In this document: piece by piece, positions 26,256 through 35,706 of the stretch | How the letters are laid out: each line of letters opens with the position of its first letter | Numbering within the stretch: the stretch's first letter is position 1 | From: Bacteroidota bacterium | Lineage (GTDB): Bacteria; Bacteroidota; Bacteroidia; Cytophagales; Cyclobacteriaceae | Reading direction: 5' to 3' | Assembly: GCA_016866385.1 (NCBI GenBank) | Contig: VGMU01000001.1 | Coordinates: 44,785 to 108,784, forward strand | Length of the DNA: 64,000 nt | Notes under the pieces: generated by a model | Databases searched by the model: none | Told to the model about the DNA's origin: nothing | Seen by the model: only the letters and a program-made list of their open reading frames with translations | Program-made: the position numbers and the translations under genes

Positions 26256-27616
26256 GTTCTTTTCTTTCGATCAATCCCTGGAATGGAGAGATCCTGCAGG
26301 AATACCCATCCACAACTCCAGAAGCAGTAGAAAAGGCACTAGCCTTGGCGGAGCATTGCTTTGATTCCTGGCGCTCACAATCAAGCTTAGAAAAATCATA
26401 CCTTTTTCGCCAACTCGCCCAACTATTGCGCGCTCGAAAAGAGGAATTGGCGCGACTCATTAGCCTTGAAGTAGGGAAAGTAATTTCCGAATCACGCGCC
26501 GAAATTGAAAAATGTGCCCTCGTCTGTGAATTTTATGCGGAGCGAGTAGATGAGTTTTTAGCCCCCGAATCCATTATTCTCCCAGACCAAACCAAAGCAA
26601 AGGTCATCTTCCAGGCTTCAGGGATTATCTTGGCAATAATGCCTTGGAATTTCCCGTTCTGGCAGGTATTTCGCTTTGCAGTCCCTACGCTGATCGCAGG
26701 AAATGTGGGGGTACTCAAACATGCTTCGAATGTGCCCCAATGCGCTCTGGCAATCCAGCGCCTTTTTAAAGAAGCCGGGTTTCCTCCCGGTTGCTTTCAA
26801 AGCCTGTTGCTGGATGGCCCTAGCGCTACTGCCCTTTTGGATGACCCTCGAATCAAAGGCGTAAGTCTTACAGGCAGTGAAAAAGCCGGGGCCACTGTGG
26901 CAGCTGCCGCAGGAAAAAATTTAAAGAAATCACTGCTCGAACTCGGAGGTAGTGACCCATTTATCGTCCTTGCAGACGCAGACCTCCCACTCGCAGCCTC
27001 CACAGCAGTAAAGGCCCGAATGGTCAATTTTGGACAAAGCTGCATTGCTGCCAAACGGTTTATCATTGAGGAGCCCGTTTACGATGCCTTTGTAGAACTT
27101 TTTCTTCAAGAACTCAAAAAGCTAAGACCAGGAAACCCATTGGATGAACAGGCTTCCTATGCTTGCATGGCGCGGCCTGACCTTGCTGCAGAACTTTACC
27201 AGCAAGTGCGTGAAACTGTAGCCCTTGGCGCTCGAGTTTTGATAGGTTGCAAGGCACCAGAACCGGGTTCGGCAATCTTCGAACCTACCGTATTAGAAAA
27301 CATACCCGAAGGTTCCCCTGCTTTTTCAGAAGAACTTTTTGGGCCAGTGGCCAGCCTCTTTAAGGTAGCCTCATTTCAAGAAGCAATTGCTTTGGCCAAT
27401 GCTACCGAATATGGCTTAGGCGCCTCCATCTGGACTACTAACCCCAGAGCGGATTTTGCTGTGTACATAGAATCGGGGGTAGTGTTTCTCAATGCACAAG
27501 TAGCCTCTCATCCAATGTTGCCTTTTGGAGGAATCAAAAAGTCTGGATATGGACGAGAATTGAGCAAACAAGGGATCTTGGAATTTGTCAATCTGAAAAC
27601 CATCTACCTCGGCTGA
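26252..27616 (+). CDS. NAD(P)-dependent succinate-semialdehyde-type aldehyde dehydrogenase
   Basis: A 454-residue aldehyde dehydrogenase. The catalytic Cys is C264 in NFGQSC, with the general base Glu E230 in LLELGGSD. The cofactor motifs are PWNFPFW (131-137) and LTGSEKAG (207-213). The N-terminal NPWNGEILQEY and EVGKVISE segments are those of the succinate-semialdehyde dehydrogenase group, which oxidise C4 semialdehydes to acids. The absence of an adjacent GABA transaminase or glutamate decarboxylase leaves the natural aldehyde open. Translationally coupled to the rhodanese gene. Confidence 0.9.
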   Translation: MSSFLSINPWNGEILQEYPSTTPEAVEKALALAEHCFDSWRSQSSLEKSYLFRQLAQLLRARKEELARLISLEVGKVISESRAEIEKCALVCEFYAERVDEFLAPESIILPDQTKAKVIFQASGIILAIMPWNFPFWQVFRFAVPTLIAGNVGVLKHASNVPQCALAIQRLFKEAGFPPGCFQSLLLDGPSATALLDDPRIKGVSLTGSEKAGATVAAAAGKNLKKSLLELGGSDPFIVLADADLPLAASTAVKARMVNFGQSCIAAKRFIIEEPVYDAFVELFLQELKKLRPGNPLDEQASYACMARPDLAAELYQQVRETVALGARVLIGCKAPEPGSAIFEPTVLENIPEGSPAFSEELFGPVASLFKVASFQEAIALANATEYGLGASIWTTNPRADFAVYIESGVVFLNAQVASHPMLPFGGIKKSGYGRELSKQGILEFVNLKTIYLG

Positions 27617-27702
27617 GTGCCGCTAAAGACAAAGAAATGCATAGGCTTTGCAAATGCCCGATTCCTTTCTATTTTTACGAGCCAAAAATTTGTCCCTAAG
27701 CA

Positions 27703-28683
27703 ATGAGAGAACTACAATTTCGGGAAGCCTTGAGAGAGGCGATGTCCGAGGAAATGAGAAGAGACAAAAACGTCTTTTTAATGGGTGAAGAAGTTGCCGA
27801 ATACAACGGTGCTTACAAAGTATCCCAAGGGATGCTGGATGAATTTGGTCCCGAGCGCGTATACGATACCCCCATCTCAGAACTTGGATTTGCTGGCCTA
27901 GGTGTAGGCGCTGCCATGAATGGATTGAAGCCCATCATCGAATTCATGACCTTCAACTTTTCCTTGGTGGCTATCGATCAGATCATCAACTCTGCAGCTA
28001 AAATGTATGCCATGTCGGGCGGCGCCTATTCCGTGCCTATCGTATTTCGTGGCCCAACAGGCAATGCAGGCCAATTGGGAGCCACTCACTCTTCCAACTT
28101 TGAAAACTGGTTTGCCAACACCCCAGGACTTAAGGTTATAGTTCCTTCCAATCCATCCGATGCCAAGGGATTGCTGAAGTCTGCCATTCGTGACCCTGAT
28201 CCAGTCATCTTCATGGAGTCTGAAGTGATGTATTCCGACAAGGGTATGGTGCCCGATGGGGAATATTTACTTCCAATCGGCTTAGCGGACATCAAGCGAA
28301 AAGGCAACCAAGTGACGGTTATTTCTTTTGGGAAAATGATGAAAGTAACTCTTGAAGCAGCAGAGGAAATGGCCAAACAAGGGATTGAATGTGAGGTGAT
28401 TGATTTAAGAACCGTTCGTCCCATTGACTATGCTACCTGCGTAGAATCTTTGAAAAAGACCAATCGCGTAGTTATTGTAGAAGAAGCAAATCCCTTAGCA
28501 GGTATTTCTTCGGAGCTCACCTACCATTTCCAGCGCCATGCGTTTGATTATTTGGATGCTCCCGTGGTGCGCGTCAACTCCATGGACGTCCCCTTGAGTT
28601 ATGCTCCTTCCTACATAGAAGTGACGATTCCTAACGTAAAACGAACCGTGGAAGCCATCAATAAGGTGCTCTACAGGTCCTAA
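27703..28683 (+). CDS. pdhB: Pyruvate dehydrogenase E1 component, beta subunit
   Basis: A 326-residue E1-beta subunit. The family start RELQFREALREAMSEEM is followed by TPP-binding features MGEEVAEYNGAYKVSQG and the TPISELGFAGLGVGAA motif. Further hallmarks are PIVFRGPTGNAGQLGATHSS and the C-terminal transketolase domain with IDLRTVRPID and a VEEANPLAG stretch. It forms the alpha2beta2 E1 that decarboxylates pyruvate (or a branched-chain 2-oxoacid). The E1-alpha and E2 genes are not adjacent, so specificity for pyruvate is an inference from sequence resemblance. It is followed by two back-to-back terminators. Confidence 0.92.
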   Translation: MRELQFREALREAMSEEMRRDKNVFLMGEEVAEYNGAYKVSQGMLDEFGPERVYDTPISELGFAGLGVGAAMNGLKPIIEFMTFNFSLVAIDQIINSAAKMYAMSGGAYSVPIVFRGPTGNAGQLGATHSSNFENWFANTPGLKVIVPSNPSDAKGLLKSAIRDPDPVIFMESEVMYSDKGMVPDGEYLLPIGLADIKRKGNQVTVISFGKMMKVTLEAAEEMAKQGIECEVIDLRTVRPIDYATCVESLKKTNRVVIVEEANPLAGISSELTYHFQRHAFDYLDAPVVRVNSMDVPLSYAPSYIEVTIPNVKRTVEAINKVLYRS

Positions 28684-28705
28684 TTCCAGGCTGAAAAATC
28701 TTTTT

Positions 28706-28737
28706 AAACCAGATGCTTCCCACATCTGGTTTTTTTT
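28706..28737 (+). terminator. Terminator of pdhB
   Basis: Stem AAACCAGATG/CATCTGGTTT with loop CTTCCCA, followed by a run of T. Confidence 0.92.
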
Positions 28738-28740
28738 ACC

Positions 28741-28775
28741 AAAAAAAATCCCGAATTCAATAAATTCGGGATTTT
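28741..28775 (-). terminator. Terminator of the TonB-dependent receptor gene
   Basis: A 13-bp stem AAAATCCCGAATT/AATTCGGGATTTT has loop CAATA; on the minus strand it ends in eight T. It closes the receptor gene that ends at 28811. Confidence 0.9.
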
Positions 28776-28810
28776 AGATACAATCTATCTTGTTTTTGTT
28801 TAAGGGTAAT

Positions 28811-31333
28811 TTATCTGTTTCGAATAGGAGCTCCTCCGCCTTGCTCTCCTTGATTTCCCTCTCCCCCATCTTTCAAATCGTCGTTATTGACAGACTTTCT
28901 TTTGCGAGGTCTTTGGTCCATACTCATTTTACCAATTCTGTAATTGAAATTGATTTTAAAGTTGAGATTCTGAAGTCGAGAGGTACTGTTTTGTAAAATG
29001 GTTGGCGTCACGATTTCGTTGCGAATAACCATCTCCTTCATTAGGAAGTTTTCTGCACCAAAACCAAAGGAACCTCTTTTCTCTTTAAACTGCTTGTTGA
29101 AGTTTAACCCATAGGCAGCAAATCCACCAGAGAAGCCTTGTAACTGTACCTGACGGCCTCTAGCGAAGGTGAAAAGCTGAATTTGCCAATCTTTAGGTAG
29201 CGTATAATTACCAAAGGCACGTCCACTCACTACAAAGCCTTCATTTTGTGCTGCAAATGTGGGATCGGTCAGTCCATTGTCTAGCATGGAATAGTACAGG
29301 TCCATCCCTCCATTCAAAGAAAGTTTGTTGTTGAGGTTCACATTGAAAAACAAGTTGGTACCTACAGCCTGCTCGCGACCAATATTTTCGAAACTGGTAA
29401 AGATGATTCCATCTTCACGCACGTTGCGAATGGTCTGTATCGACCCTGTCGTATTTCTATAGAATCCAGTGAAATTCAAGGTAGTCCCCTTGATAAAGGT
29501 GCTGTACCCGATCTCATAGTTATCGGTCAATTCCGGATCTAGCTCAGGATTACCTTGAGAAAGCTGCTGGGGATTGGATGCTTCAATATTGGGATTGAGA
29601 AAACGAAGGGAGGGCCGTTGGATACGTCTGTTGTAAGCCAACTTGATCATGTTGCCATTCTTTAATTTTCTGCTCGCGTTTACGCTAGGAACTAGCGTTC
29701 CATAAGACGGAATCTCGGCCTTGAAGTCCGTTTTGAAGTCAGCTTGGATGGTAGTGTACTCGTAACGTAGGCCTGGCTTCAAGGTATAGTTTTTCAACAG
29801 TTGAAAGGTGTAAGACAGGTATCCTGCGGTTACATTTTGATCGTAGCTAAATTCATTGCTCAAGGTAGGGTCTGGCAAGGCTACAAAGGCACCTGTAGGG
29901 CCCTGAGCTAAGAAGTAGGAGAAATCAGAATAGGCCTTACGCAAGATATTTTTGGCCCCATATTCTATGATTTGAGTGCCTTTTTCATCCATTGGCGTGA
30001 CGTAATCCACTTGAAGGGTAAATTCTTCGTTCTTGCTTGGATTCACGTTTTTTAACCTAGAAAAAATGGACTCTAGATTATTTTCTTCAAAAAGCGTGTT
30101 TGTAAAGGAGTTTTCTCGATTGTTTTTGGAATAAAGGGTCAGAAAACTCAATTCCTTTCCTTTTTTCTCAAAGGTCTTGGTGTAGTTCAAACTCACATCC
30201 ACCGAATTGGAGTTGTCCAAGGTGTTTGTTTCCCGATTTTGCTGCGCTCGTACTATATTATTTAATGAATTCTGCGTAAGAAAATTGTATTGCCAGTTTT
30301 CAGAATTTCGTATCCCAAAATTGACGGCACCTGTAATGAAGTTTTTGTCATCAATTTCGTAATCCACTCCAAAATTGTAGCGACCAAAAATTTCACTTCG
30401 CTCGGTATCGGCAGATTGTTTGGATGTAGATACATTTCCATTGGCGAGGTTGGTCACTTGCTGGTTGTCGAAGCTACCCAAAATATTGTATCCTGAACGC
30501 CCAAATCCACCCAAGGAAAAGCCCATTTTACCTTTTCGTGCTGATCCTTGAAGGCCCAAATTGGAACCTCTCCAACCTGCCGCAGAATTGATGTTGAGGG
30601 TCATGCCTTGCAAGTTATTTTTCTTGGTCACGATGTTGATTACTCCAGAAGTTCCTTCGGCATCAAATCTTGCTGAAGGAGAGGTGATCACTTCCACTGC
30701 TTTGATTTCGTCAGCAGGAATTTGTCTCAAGGCATCCGCGATGGAGGAGGCGGCAATGGCAGAAGGACGATTATCTATCAATACGAGAATGTTGGAGCTC
30801 CCTCGCATGGATACATTGCCATTCAAATCTACAGAAAGCATGGGTACTCGGCGGAGTACGTCCGTGGCATCTCCCCCTGCCGTGGTGCGGTCATTTTCAG
30901 CCTTATATATGGTTCTATCTACCCGCTCCTCGATCAATTCTCGCTGGCCTTGTACCGTCACTTCTTCTAAGGCAAGCCCCTCGTCTGACATGGCGATTTC
31001 CCCGAGATTGATATCTACTTCTAGGGAATTCACGTTTACCGTACGCTTTACGGTCTCAAAGCCTAGAAAAGATACTTGCAATTCATAGGTACCAAGTTCA
31101 AAGCCGGTAATGTAAAATACGCCATTCCCATCGGCTACTGCTCCGGCTACAGACAATTCTGTTCCTGTCTTATAGAGTGCAGCCGTAGCGTATCCTATCG
31201 CTTCTCCAGTCTTCAAATCCTTGGCTATACCAATGATTCTTACAGGAGCGGGACTGTTGCTGGTTTGCTGTGCGAAGGTGAAATGACTAATAAAAAAAAG
31301 TAATAAGGATACTGCAAAAGTTACTGTTTTCAT
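28811..31333 (-). CDS. TonB-dependent outer membrane receptor (beta-barrel family 3)
   Basis: An 840-residue outer membrane receptor with a signal peptide (1-21, ending FTFA-QQ). Next come a carboxypeptidase-regulatory-like beta-sandwich (about 30-110: RIIGIAKDLKTGEAIGYATAALY), then a plug domain (about 120-220: VRRVPMLSVDLNGNVSMRGSS-type sequence and VEVITSPSARFDAEGTSGVINIVTKK), then an OMP_b-brl_3 barrel. The tail (RPRKRKSVNNDDLKDGGEG) is polar and Gly-rich. No SusD partner is adjacent. It is divergent from a LytS/LytTR pair. Ligand unknown; siderophore, cofactor or peptide are possible. Confidence 0.92.
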   Translation of the reverse strand: MKTVTFAVSLLLFFISHFTFAQQTSNSPAPVRIIGIAKDLKTGEAIGYATAALYKTGTELSVAGAVADGNGVFYITGFELGTYELQVSFLGFETVKRTVNVNSLEVDINLGEIAMSDEGLALEEVTVQGQRELIEERVDRTIYKAENDRTTAGGDATDVLRRVPMLSVDLNGNVSMRGSSNILVLIDNRPSAIAASSIADALRQIPADEIKAVEVITSPSARFDAEGTSGVINIVTKKNNLQGMTLNINSAAGWRGSNLGLQGSARKGKMGFSLGGFGRSGYNILGSFDNQQVTNLANGNVSTSKQSADTERSEIFGRYNFGVDYEIDDKNFITGAVNFGIRNSENWQYNFLTQNSLNNIVRAQQNRETNTLDNSNSVDVSLNYTKTFEKKGKELSFLTLYSKNNRENSFTNTLFEENNLESIFSRLKNVNPSKNEEFTLQVDYVTPMDEKGTQIIEYGAKNILRKAYSDFSYFLAQGPTGAFVALPDPTLSNEFSYDQNVTAGYLSYTFQLLKNYTLKPGLRYEYTTIQADFKTDFKAEIPSYGTLVPSVNASRKLKNGNMIKLAYNRRIQRPSLRFLNPNIEASNPQQLSQGNPELDPELTDNYEIGYSTFIKGTTLNFTGFYRNTTGSIQTIRNVREDGIIFTSFENIGREQAVGTNLFFNVNLNNKLSLNGGMDLYYSMLDNGLTDPTFAAQNEGFVVSGRAFGNYTLPKDWQIQLFTFARGRQVQLQGFSGGFAAYGLNFNKQFKEKRGSFGFGAENFLMKEMVIRNEIVTPTILQNSTSRLQNLNFKINFNYRIGKMSMDQRPRKRKSVNNDDLKDGGEGNQGEQGGGAPIRNR

Positions 31334-31594
31334 GGTTTAGTTTTCGGATGAGAATTTTTATCTCCTCTTATATACCTCGAAGATGGGGGGATTGTTTCAG
31401 CTTATTCTATCGAGTAGACCAGATCAAGTCATTCCTCGACCAATTCCCTCAAACGCAAGACCAAGATTTTAACGCTTAAGTAAGCAGCTTTTGTACGGAA
31501 AAATCCCCTTTTCATAGGGCAGTAAAGGAATTTGGTAGATTTACTTGAAATAGTAGCCAAAAAATAACTTAGCTTCACTTTATAGAGGATAGTC

Positions 31595-32677
31595 ATGAAT
31601 TCGCCCACTCCCAAACGAAAGCTCTCCATATTAGTCCATTTTTTGGGCTGGGTGATGCTATGTGTAGTTTTGCTCATTCTTTCTCCACTTTCCATGCGCA
31701 TGGGAGAAATTGATCTTCCTCAGCAATTTTGGTGGAAGCAGATCTTTTTGATTTCTCTCCTGATTACCATTTTTTACACCAATTCTGAAGCCTTAGTTCC
31801 TCGGTTTCTACTAAAAGGAAAAAATTACCAATACCTGCTAGTGATCTTAGGTGGGGCTTTTCTTTTTTATGGTTTGATCGTTTATTTCGAAGATTTTACT
31901 GATTTTGCCCAAAAAATGCACGAACTTTTTAATCCAGGGAAGCCATTTGTCGCCAAAAAAAGATGGATTCCAGGGGATGTTTTTCAAATGCTACTTTACG
32001 GTATTTCCATTGGATTGAGTACTTCTGTGGCCCTAGTAAGCAAATGGCAAAAGGATGAAGCCTTTCGAGCTGAATTAGAACGACAGCGGATCGATGCCGA
32101 GCTCTCTTATCTCAAAGCGCAAATCAATCCCCACTTCTTTTTCAACACCTTAAATAATATTTATTCTTTAACCAATCTGGATAAATCCAAGGCACAGGAA
32201 GCCCTGCTTACTCTTTCTAGAATGATGCGCTACGTGCTCTATGAAAATCAAAAAAATGAAACCGTATTGAGCAAAGAGGTCAAATTCATGGAGGATTATA
32301 TCGAGTTGATGAAAATGAGACTTTCTCCGCAAGTACGATTGCATGTCTCCTTGGAAGAGCCCAAAGACGATCTAGTCATCGCTCCCATGCTATTTTTGCC
32401 TTTCCTAGAAAATTGTTTCAAGCACGGGGTGAGTACCCAAAAGGACTGTGATATACATATTCGCATGGAGCTGATGGGCAATACTGTTTTTTTTGAAACT
32501 AAAAATCACATTTTTCCATTACCTACTGAAAGTCCTGAAGCTAAAGAAAATGGTATTGGATTGGTAAATACCAAGAGAAGGCTAAGTTTACTTTACCCAG
32601 AAAAACATAGATTAAAAGCGGGTAAAAATGAAAATAGCGAGGAATATTTGGTCAATTTGACAATTAATTTGGCATGA
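31595..32677 (+). CDS. LytS/YehU-type membrane sensor histidine kinase
   Basis: A 360-residue kinase with four predicted N-terminal transmembrane helices (about residues 11-32, 48-62, 78-97 and 125-147). The His_kinase domain follows, with phosphoacceptor H180 in KAQINPHFFFNTLNNIYSL, and an ATPase domain with the KENGIGLVNTKRRL N/G box. The coupled response regulator begins 4 bases before this gene's stop. The signal sensed is unknown. Its 5' end is 261 bases from the divergent TonB-dependent receptor, so the pair may control that gene. Confidence 0.93.
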   Translation: MNSPTPKRKLSILVHFLGWVMLCVVLLILSPLSMRMGEIDLPQQFWWKQIFLISLLITIFYTNSEALVPRFLLKGKNYQYLLVILGGAFLFYGLIVYFEDFTDFAQKMHELFNPGKPFVAKKRWIPGDVFQMLLYGISIGLSTSVALVSKWQKDEAFRAELERQRIDAELSYLKAQINPHFFFNTLNNIYSLTNLDKSKAQEALLTLSRMMRYVLYENQKNETVLSKEVKFMEDYIELMKMRLSPQVRLHVSLEEPKDDLVIAPMLFLPFLENCFKHGVSTQKDCDIHIRMELMGNTVFFETKNHIFPLPTESPEAKENGIGLVNTKRRLSLLYPEKHRLKAGKNENSEEYLVNLTINLA

Positions 32678-33417
32678 AAATTTCTTGTGTCGCCGTAGAC
32701 GATGAACCCTTAGCCCTAGATCTTTTGGCTAAATTTGTGGAGAAAACCCCATTTTTAGAATTACAAGCCAAATTTTCTAGTGCCATTGAAGCCTTAGCCT
32801 ATGTCAATCAACACGAAATTCAACTGGTGTTCCTTGATATTCAAATGCCCGACCTTTCCGGAATGGAATTGGCAAGGATTCTTGATGGAAAGAAAAATAC
32901 CAGCCCTCCAAGGATTATTTTTTGTACTGCCTACCATCAGTTTGCCATAGAAGGCTACAAAGTAGATGCTTTGGATTACCTATTGAAGCCCTATAGCTAT
33001 GAGGATTTTCTTAGTGCTGCCACCAAAGCCTTCCACTTTTTTGGTACCAAGGAAAATACTACTTTATCCAGATCCGAGGCATCAAGACCAAACGCAGAAT
33101 ATATTTTCTTAAAAGTGGAGTACCAACTGATCAAGGTAGTACTTCAAGACATTACCCATGTGGAGGCCTACAAAGACTATGTAAAAGTCCATATCTCTTC
33201 AAAAAAGCATCCCTTACTCTCTCTAACTAGCATGAAAAATATGGAAGAATTGCTTCCATCCGATCAATTCATGCGCGTACATCGCTCCTTTATCGTAGCC
33301 TTAAACAAAATAGATTCGGTCTCAAAAAACACCATACAGATAGGGGACCAGCACATTGCAGTGGGAGATCTTTACAAAGTACAATTTGCGGAATTTCTCA
33401 GTCGCTGGATGAAATAA
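32674..33417 (+). CDS. LytTR-family response regulator
   Basis: A 247-residue DNA-binding regulator with a CheY-like receiver (1-120): acidic pair D9-D10, phosphoacceptor D55 in FLDIQMPD, T/A-loop and K105 in LLKPYSYEDF. A LytTR domain follows (about 145-245), with the YKDYVKVH strand and FMRVHRSFIVALNKID. LytTR domains bind tandem imperfect repeats in promoters. ATG overlaps the kinase stop (ATGA), so the two are translated together. Confidence 0.94.
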   Translation: MKISCVAVDDEPLALDLLAKFVEKTPFLELQAKFSSAIEALAYVNQHEIQLVFLDIQMPDLSGMELARILDGKKNTSPPRIIFCTAYHQFAIEGYKVDALDYLLKPYSYEDFLSAATKAFHFFGTKENTTLSRSEASRPNAEYIFLKVEYQLIKVVLQDITHVEAYKDYVKVHISSKKHPLLSLTSMKNMEELLPSDQFMRVHRSFIVALNKIDSVSKNTIQIGDQHIAVGDLYKVQFAEFLSRWMK

Positions 33418-33453
33418 CTAGCAAGATCCTTTAGGGTATTGAAAAAACAGAAT

Positions 33454-34080
33454 TCAATACAAATCTTCCATTTTTCCAAGGCCTTCACGAAGGCAACTTA
33501 CCTCATCTCCCGTACAATCCACCACCGTAGAAGACACATAAGATCCTGGTCCTCCATCTATGACCAAGTCTACGAGATGTTGGTATTTTTCAAAAATCAA
33601 TTCCGGATTGGTGCTGTATTCCAAGGCTAACTCTTCGTTTATCAAAGATGTAGAAAGGATAGGATATCCCAATTCTTCAACAATAGCACGAGGGATTTTA
33701 TGGTCTGGGACCCGAATACCCACGGTTTTCTTGCTGCTATGCAGTATTTTTGGAACTTGGGAACTCGCCTCCAAAATAAAGGTAAAGGGTCCAGGAAGGC
33801 CCTTTTTCATCAACTTAAACACGGACTTGGGAATCACTCTTGTGTACAGGGCGAGATGTCTTAAATCGGCACAAACGATGGAAAAATTATGCTTTTTAGG
33901 ATTGATTCCCTTGATCCTACAAATTTTCTCTACCGCCTTTTGTTGGGTAATGTCACAACCTATTCCATACACCGTGTCTGTGGGATAGATAATGACACCA
34001 CCTGACCTCAATATTTCAACTATCTGCTGCACCCGACGAGGGTCGGGATTTTCTTGGTAAAGCTTCAGAAATTCAGCCAT
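33454..34080 (-). CDS. L-threonylcarbamoyladenylate synthase family (Sua5/YciO/YrdC)
   Basis: A 208-residue YrdC-fold protein. The start ILRSGGVIIYPTDTVYGIGCD is the family's T/YGLG-type nucleotide pocket, followed by KICRIKGINPKK, GPFTFILEAS and VGIRVPDH motifs. The family condenses threonine, bicarbonate and ATP to L-threonylcarbamoyl-AMP for t6A37 on tRNAs. The slightly atypical RIKGINPKKHN and the TS in place of the SAN motif resemble the YciO subgroup, whose activity may differ, so it may not be the essential copy. It begins immediately after the NUDIX stop. Confidence 0.85.
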   Translation of the reverse strand: MAEFLKLYQENPDPRRVQQIVEILRSGGVIIYPTDTVYGIGCDITQQKAVEKICRIKGINPKKHNFSIVCADLRHLALYTRVIPKSVFKLMKKGLPGPFTFILEASSQVPKILHSSKKTVGIRVPDHKIPRAIVEELGYPILSTSLINEELALEYSTNPELIFEKYQHLVDLVIDGGPGSYVSSTVVDCTGDEVSCLREGLGKMEDLY

Positions 34081-34497
34081 TTATTCTACATTTTCCTTTA
34101 TCAATTGCTCCCAATGCAAGTCCACCTCTTTCACTACGTGTAGGTCTGCTGACGCCCATGCAAGTTGAAAAAGCTGCCCTTTCTCTAGCCAGGCCACCTG
34201 GGAATGCTCCTGCGGGAGCACCTTACCCGACTTCCAACGAGCCAGAAAAGGTAGTAAGAGTATGTTTTTTGAAGGGTAGCAGTATTCTACTGGGGTCAAG
34301 GGAAGGAGAAGTTCAATACCGATGGCCAACTCTTCTTGAATCTCACGGACCAAACATGTCTGAGGGTCTTCTCCAGGTTCCACCTTACCCCCTGGGAATT
34401 CCCACATACCCGGCAACTCCATTCCCGGAGACCTTTGAGCAGCAAATAATTTTCCTTGATGAAAAAGCACCATACAGGTGACTGGAAGGTAAAACAT
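34081..34497 (-). CDS. NUDIX hydrolase (MutT-like)
   Basis: A 138-residue nucleoside-diphosphate-X hydrolase. The NUDIX box reads GGKVEPGEDPQTCLVREIQEEL (positions 41-62), with the metal-binding REIQEE intact. The start MFYLPVTCMVLFHQGKLFAAQRSPG and a GMWEFPG stretch resemble MutT/8-oxo-dGTP diphosphatases. It would remove oxidised nucleotides from the pool. Its stop directly abuts the YrdC-family start with zero bases between, so coexpression is likely. Confidence 0.9.
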   Translation of the reverse strand: MFYLPVTCMVLFHQGKLFAAQRSPGMELPGMWEFPGGKVEPGEDPQTCLVREIQEELAIGIELLLPLTPVEYCYPSKNILLLPFLARWKSGKVLPQEHSQVAWLEKGQLFQLAWASADLHVVKEVDLHWEQLIKENVE

Positions 34498-34647
34498 AAA
34501 TTAAATTAAATAATTCTTCACACTCTACCAAGGTCAAAGGATGCTTCTCTTTACTCTCCTCTGACCATAAGGGCATCTACACGGTCTCGCCAATCATGGA
34601 TATGCCTATGCTAGTACGGGAATAGGAATTTGTAAAAGTATATTTCC

Positions 34648-34655
34648 TACTTTTG
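34648..34655 (+). promoter_or_regulatory. -7 box overlapping the mltG start region
   Basis: TACTTTTG matches TAnnTTTG exactly and ends 6 bases before the ATG at 34662. If used, the transcript would be nearly or wholly leaderless. Confidence 0.5.
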
Positions 34656-34661
34656 TTAGCT

Positions 34662-35705
34662 ATGGAATTAAAAAAAGGTAAAAAATTTCTCTTAGTTCTT
34701 CTGGTGGCTGGTTCGGTCTTGGTCATCTCCATGACTTTCTACTTTTACCAGGTCTTCTTAAGTCCCAATGCCTTGATCGATCAAGGGGAATCCTACCTAC
34801 TAAAAATTCCTACGGGTGCAGACTACCCTGCTGTAGTAAATTCTCTATACGAAGAAAAGGTCATCAACGATGCCCTTAGTTTTGGTTTTGTAGCCAAAGT
34901 TTTGGGATATCAAGAGGCAGTGAAGCCTGGTTTGTACAAGGTAGAACCCAAAATGAACAATTTAGATTTGGTTAGATTGCTACGATCTGGAAACCAGGTC
35001 CCCGTCCAAGTGACTTTCAATACCATACGAACCCAAGAGGAATTGGCTGAAAAAATAACTGCCCGTTTGGAAGTCCCCAAGGAACAGGTATTGGCCCTAC
35101 TTCAGGATAAAGCCTACATTAGAAAGTTTGGGTTTGAGGAAGAAACCATCCTGAGCATGTTTATCCCCAATACCTACGAATTGTGGTGGAACACCAGTGC
35201 GGAAGGCCTGATTGATCGGATGCATACGGAGTACCAAAATTTCTGGACGGAGGAGCGAAAGCAAAAAGCTGAATCGCTTGGACTTAGCCAACAAGAGGTA
35301 AGTACCTTAGCCTCTATAGTACAAGCAGAAAGTCAAAAAATAGACGAGCGGGCAAGAATAGCAGGGGTGTACCTCAACCGCCTTCGTATGGGAATGGCCC
35401 TGCAAGCAGACCCTACCTTGGTCTTTGCCGTGGGGGATTTTAGCTTGAGACGCATTCTCAATAGTCACAAGGCAATAGATAGTCCCTACAATACCTACAA
35501 GTATACGGGGCTTCCTCCTGGTCCTATTAACTTGCCAGATATGAACTCTTTGGATGCGGTATTGAACGCAGAAAGGCATGAATTTCTATACTTCTGCGCC
35601 AAAGAGGATTTTTCAGGCTACCATTCCTTTGCTGTAAATTATGCGGAGCATTTGCAAAATGCCAACCGCTACCAGCGGGCACTCAACGCTGCCAACATTT
35701 ACTGA
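34662..35705 (+). CDS. mltG: Endolytic murein transglycosylase MltG (YceG)
   Basis: A 347-residue membrane-anchored enzyme that cuts nascent glycan strands and so sets peptidoglycan chain length. The ATG at 34662 is preferred over an in-frame TTG at 34653. One N-terminal transmembrane helix (about residues 10-30) is followed by a LysM-like part and the YceG catalytic core. The catalytic-region motif LASIVQAESQK carries the conserved Glu, with VYLNRLRMGMALQADPTLVFA and SPYNTYKYTGLPPGPI following. The thioesterase gene starts 1 base after its stop. Confidence 0.95.
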   Translation: MELKKGKKFLLVLLVAGSVLVISMTFYFYQVFLSPNALIDQGESYLLKIPTGADYPAVVNSLYEEKVINDALSFGFVAKVLGYQEAVKPGLYKVEPKMNNLDLVRLLRSGNQVPVQVTFNTIRTQEELAEKITARLEVPKEQVLALLQDKAYIRKFGFEEETILSMFIPNTYELWWNTSAEGLIDRMHTEYQNFWTEERKQKAESLGLSQQEVSTLASIVQAESQKIDERARIAGVYLNRLRMGMALQADPTLVFAVGDFSLRRILNSHKAIDSPYNTYKYTGLPPGPINLPDMNSLDAVLNAERHEFLYFCAKEDFSGYHSFAVNYAEHLQNANRYQRALNAANIY

Positions 35706-35706
35706 C

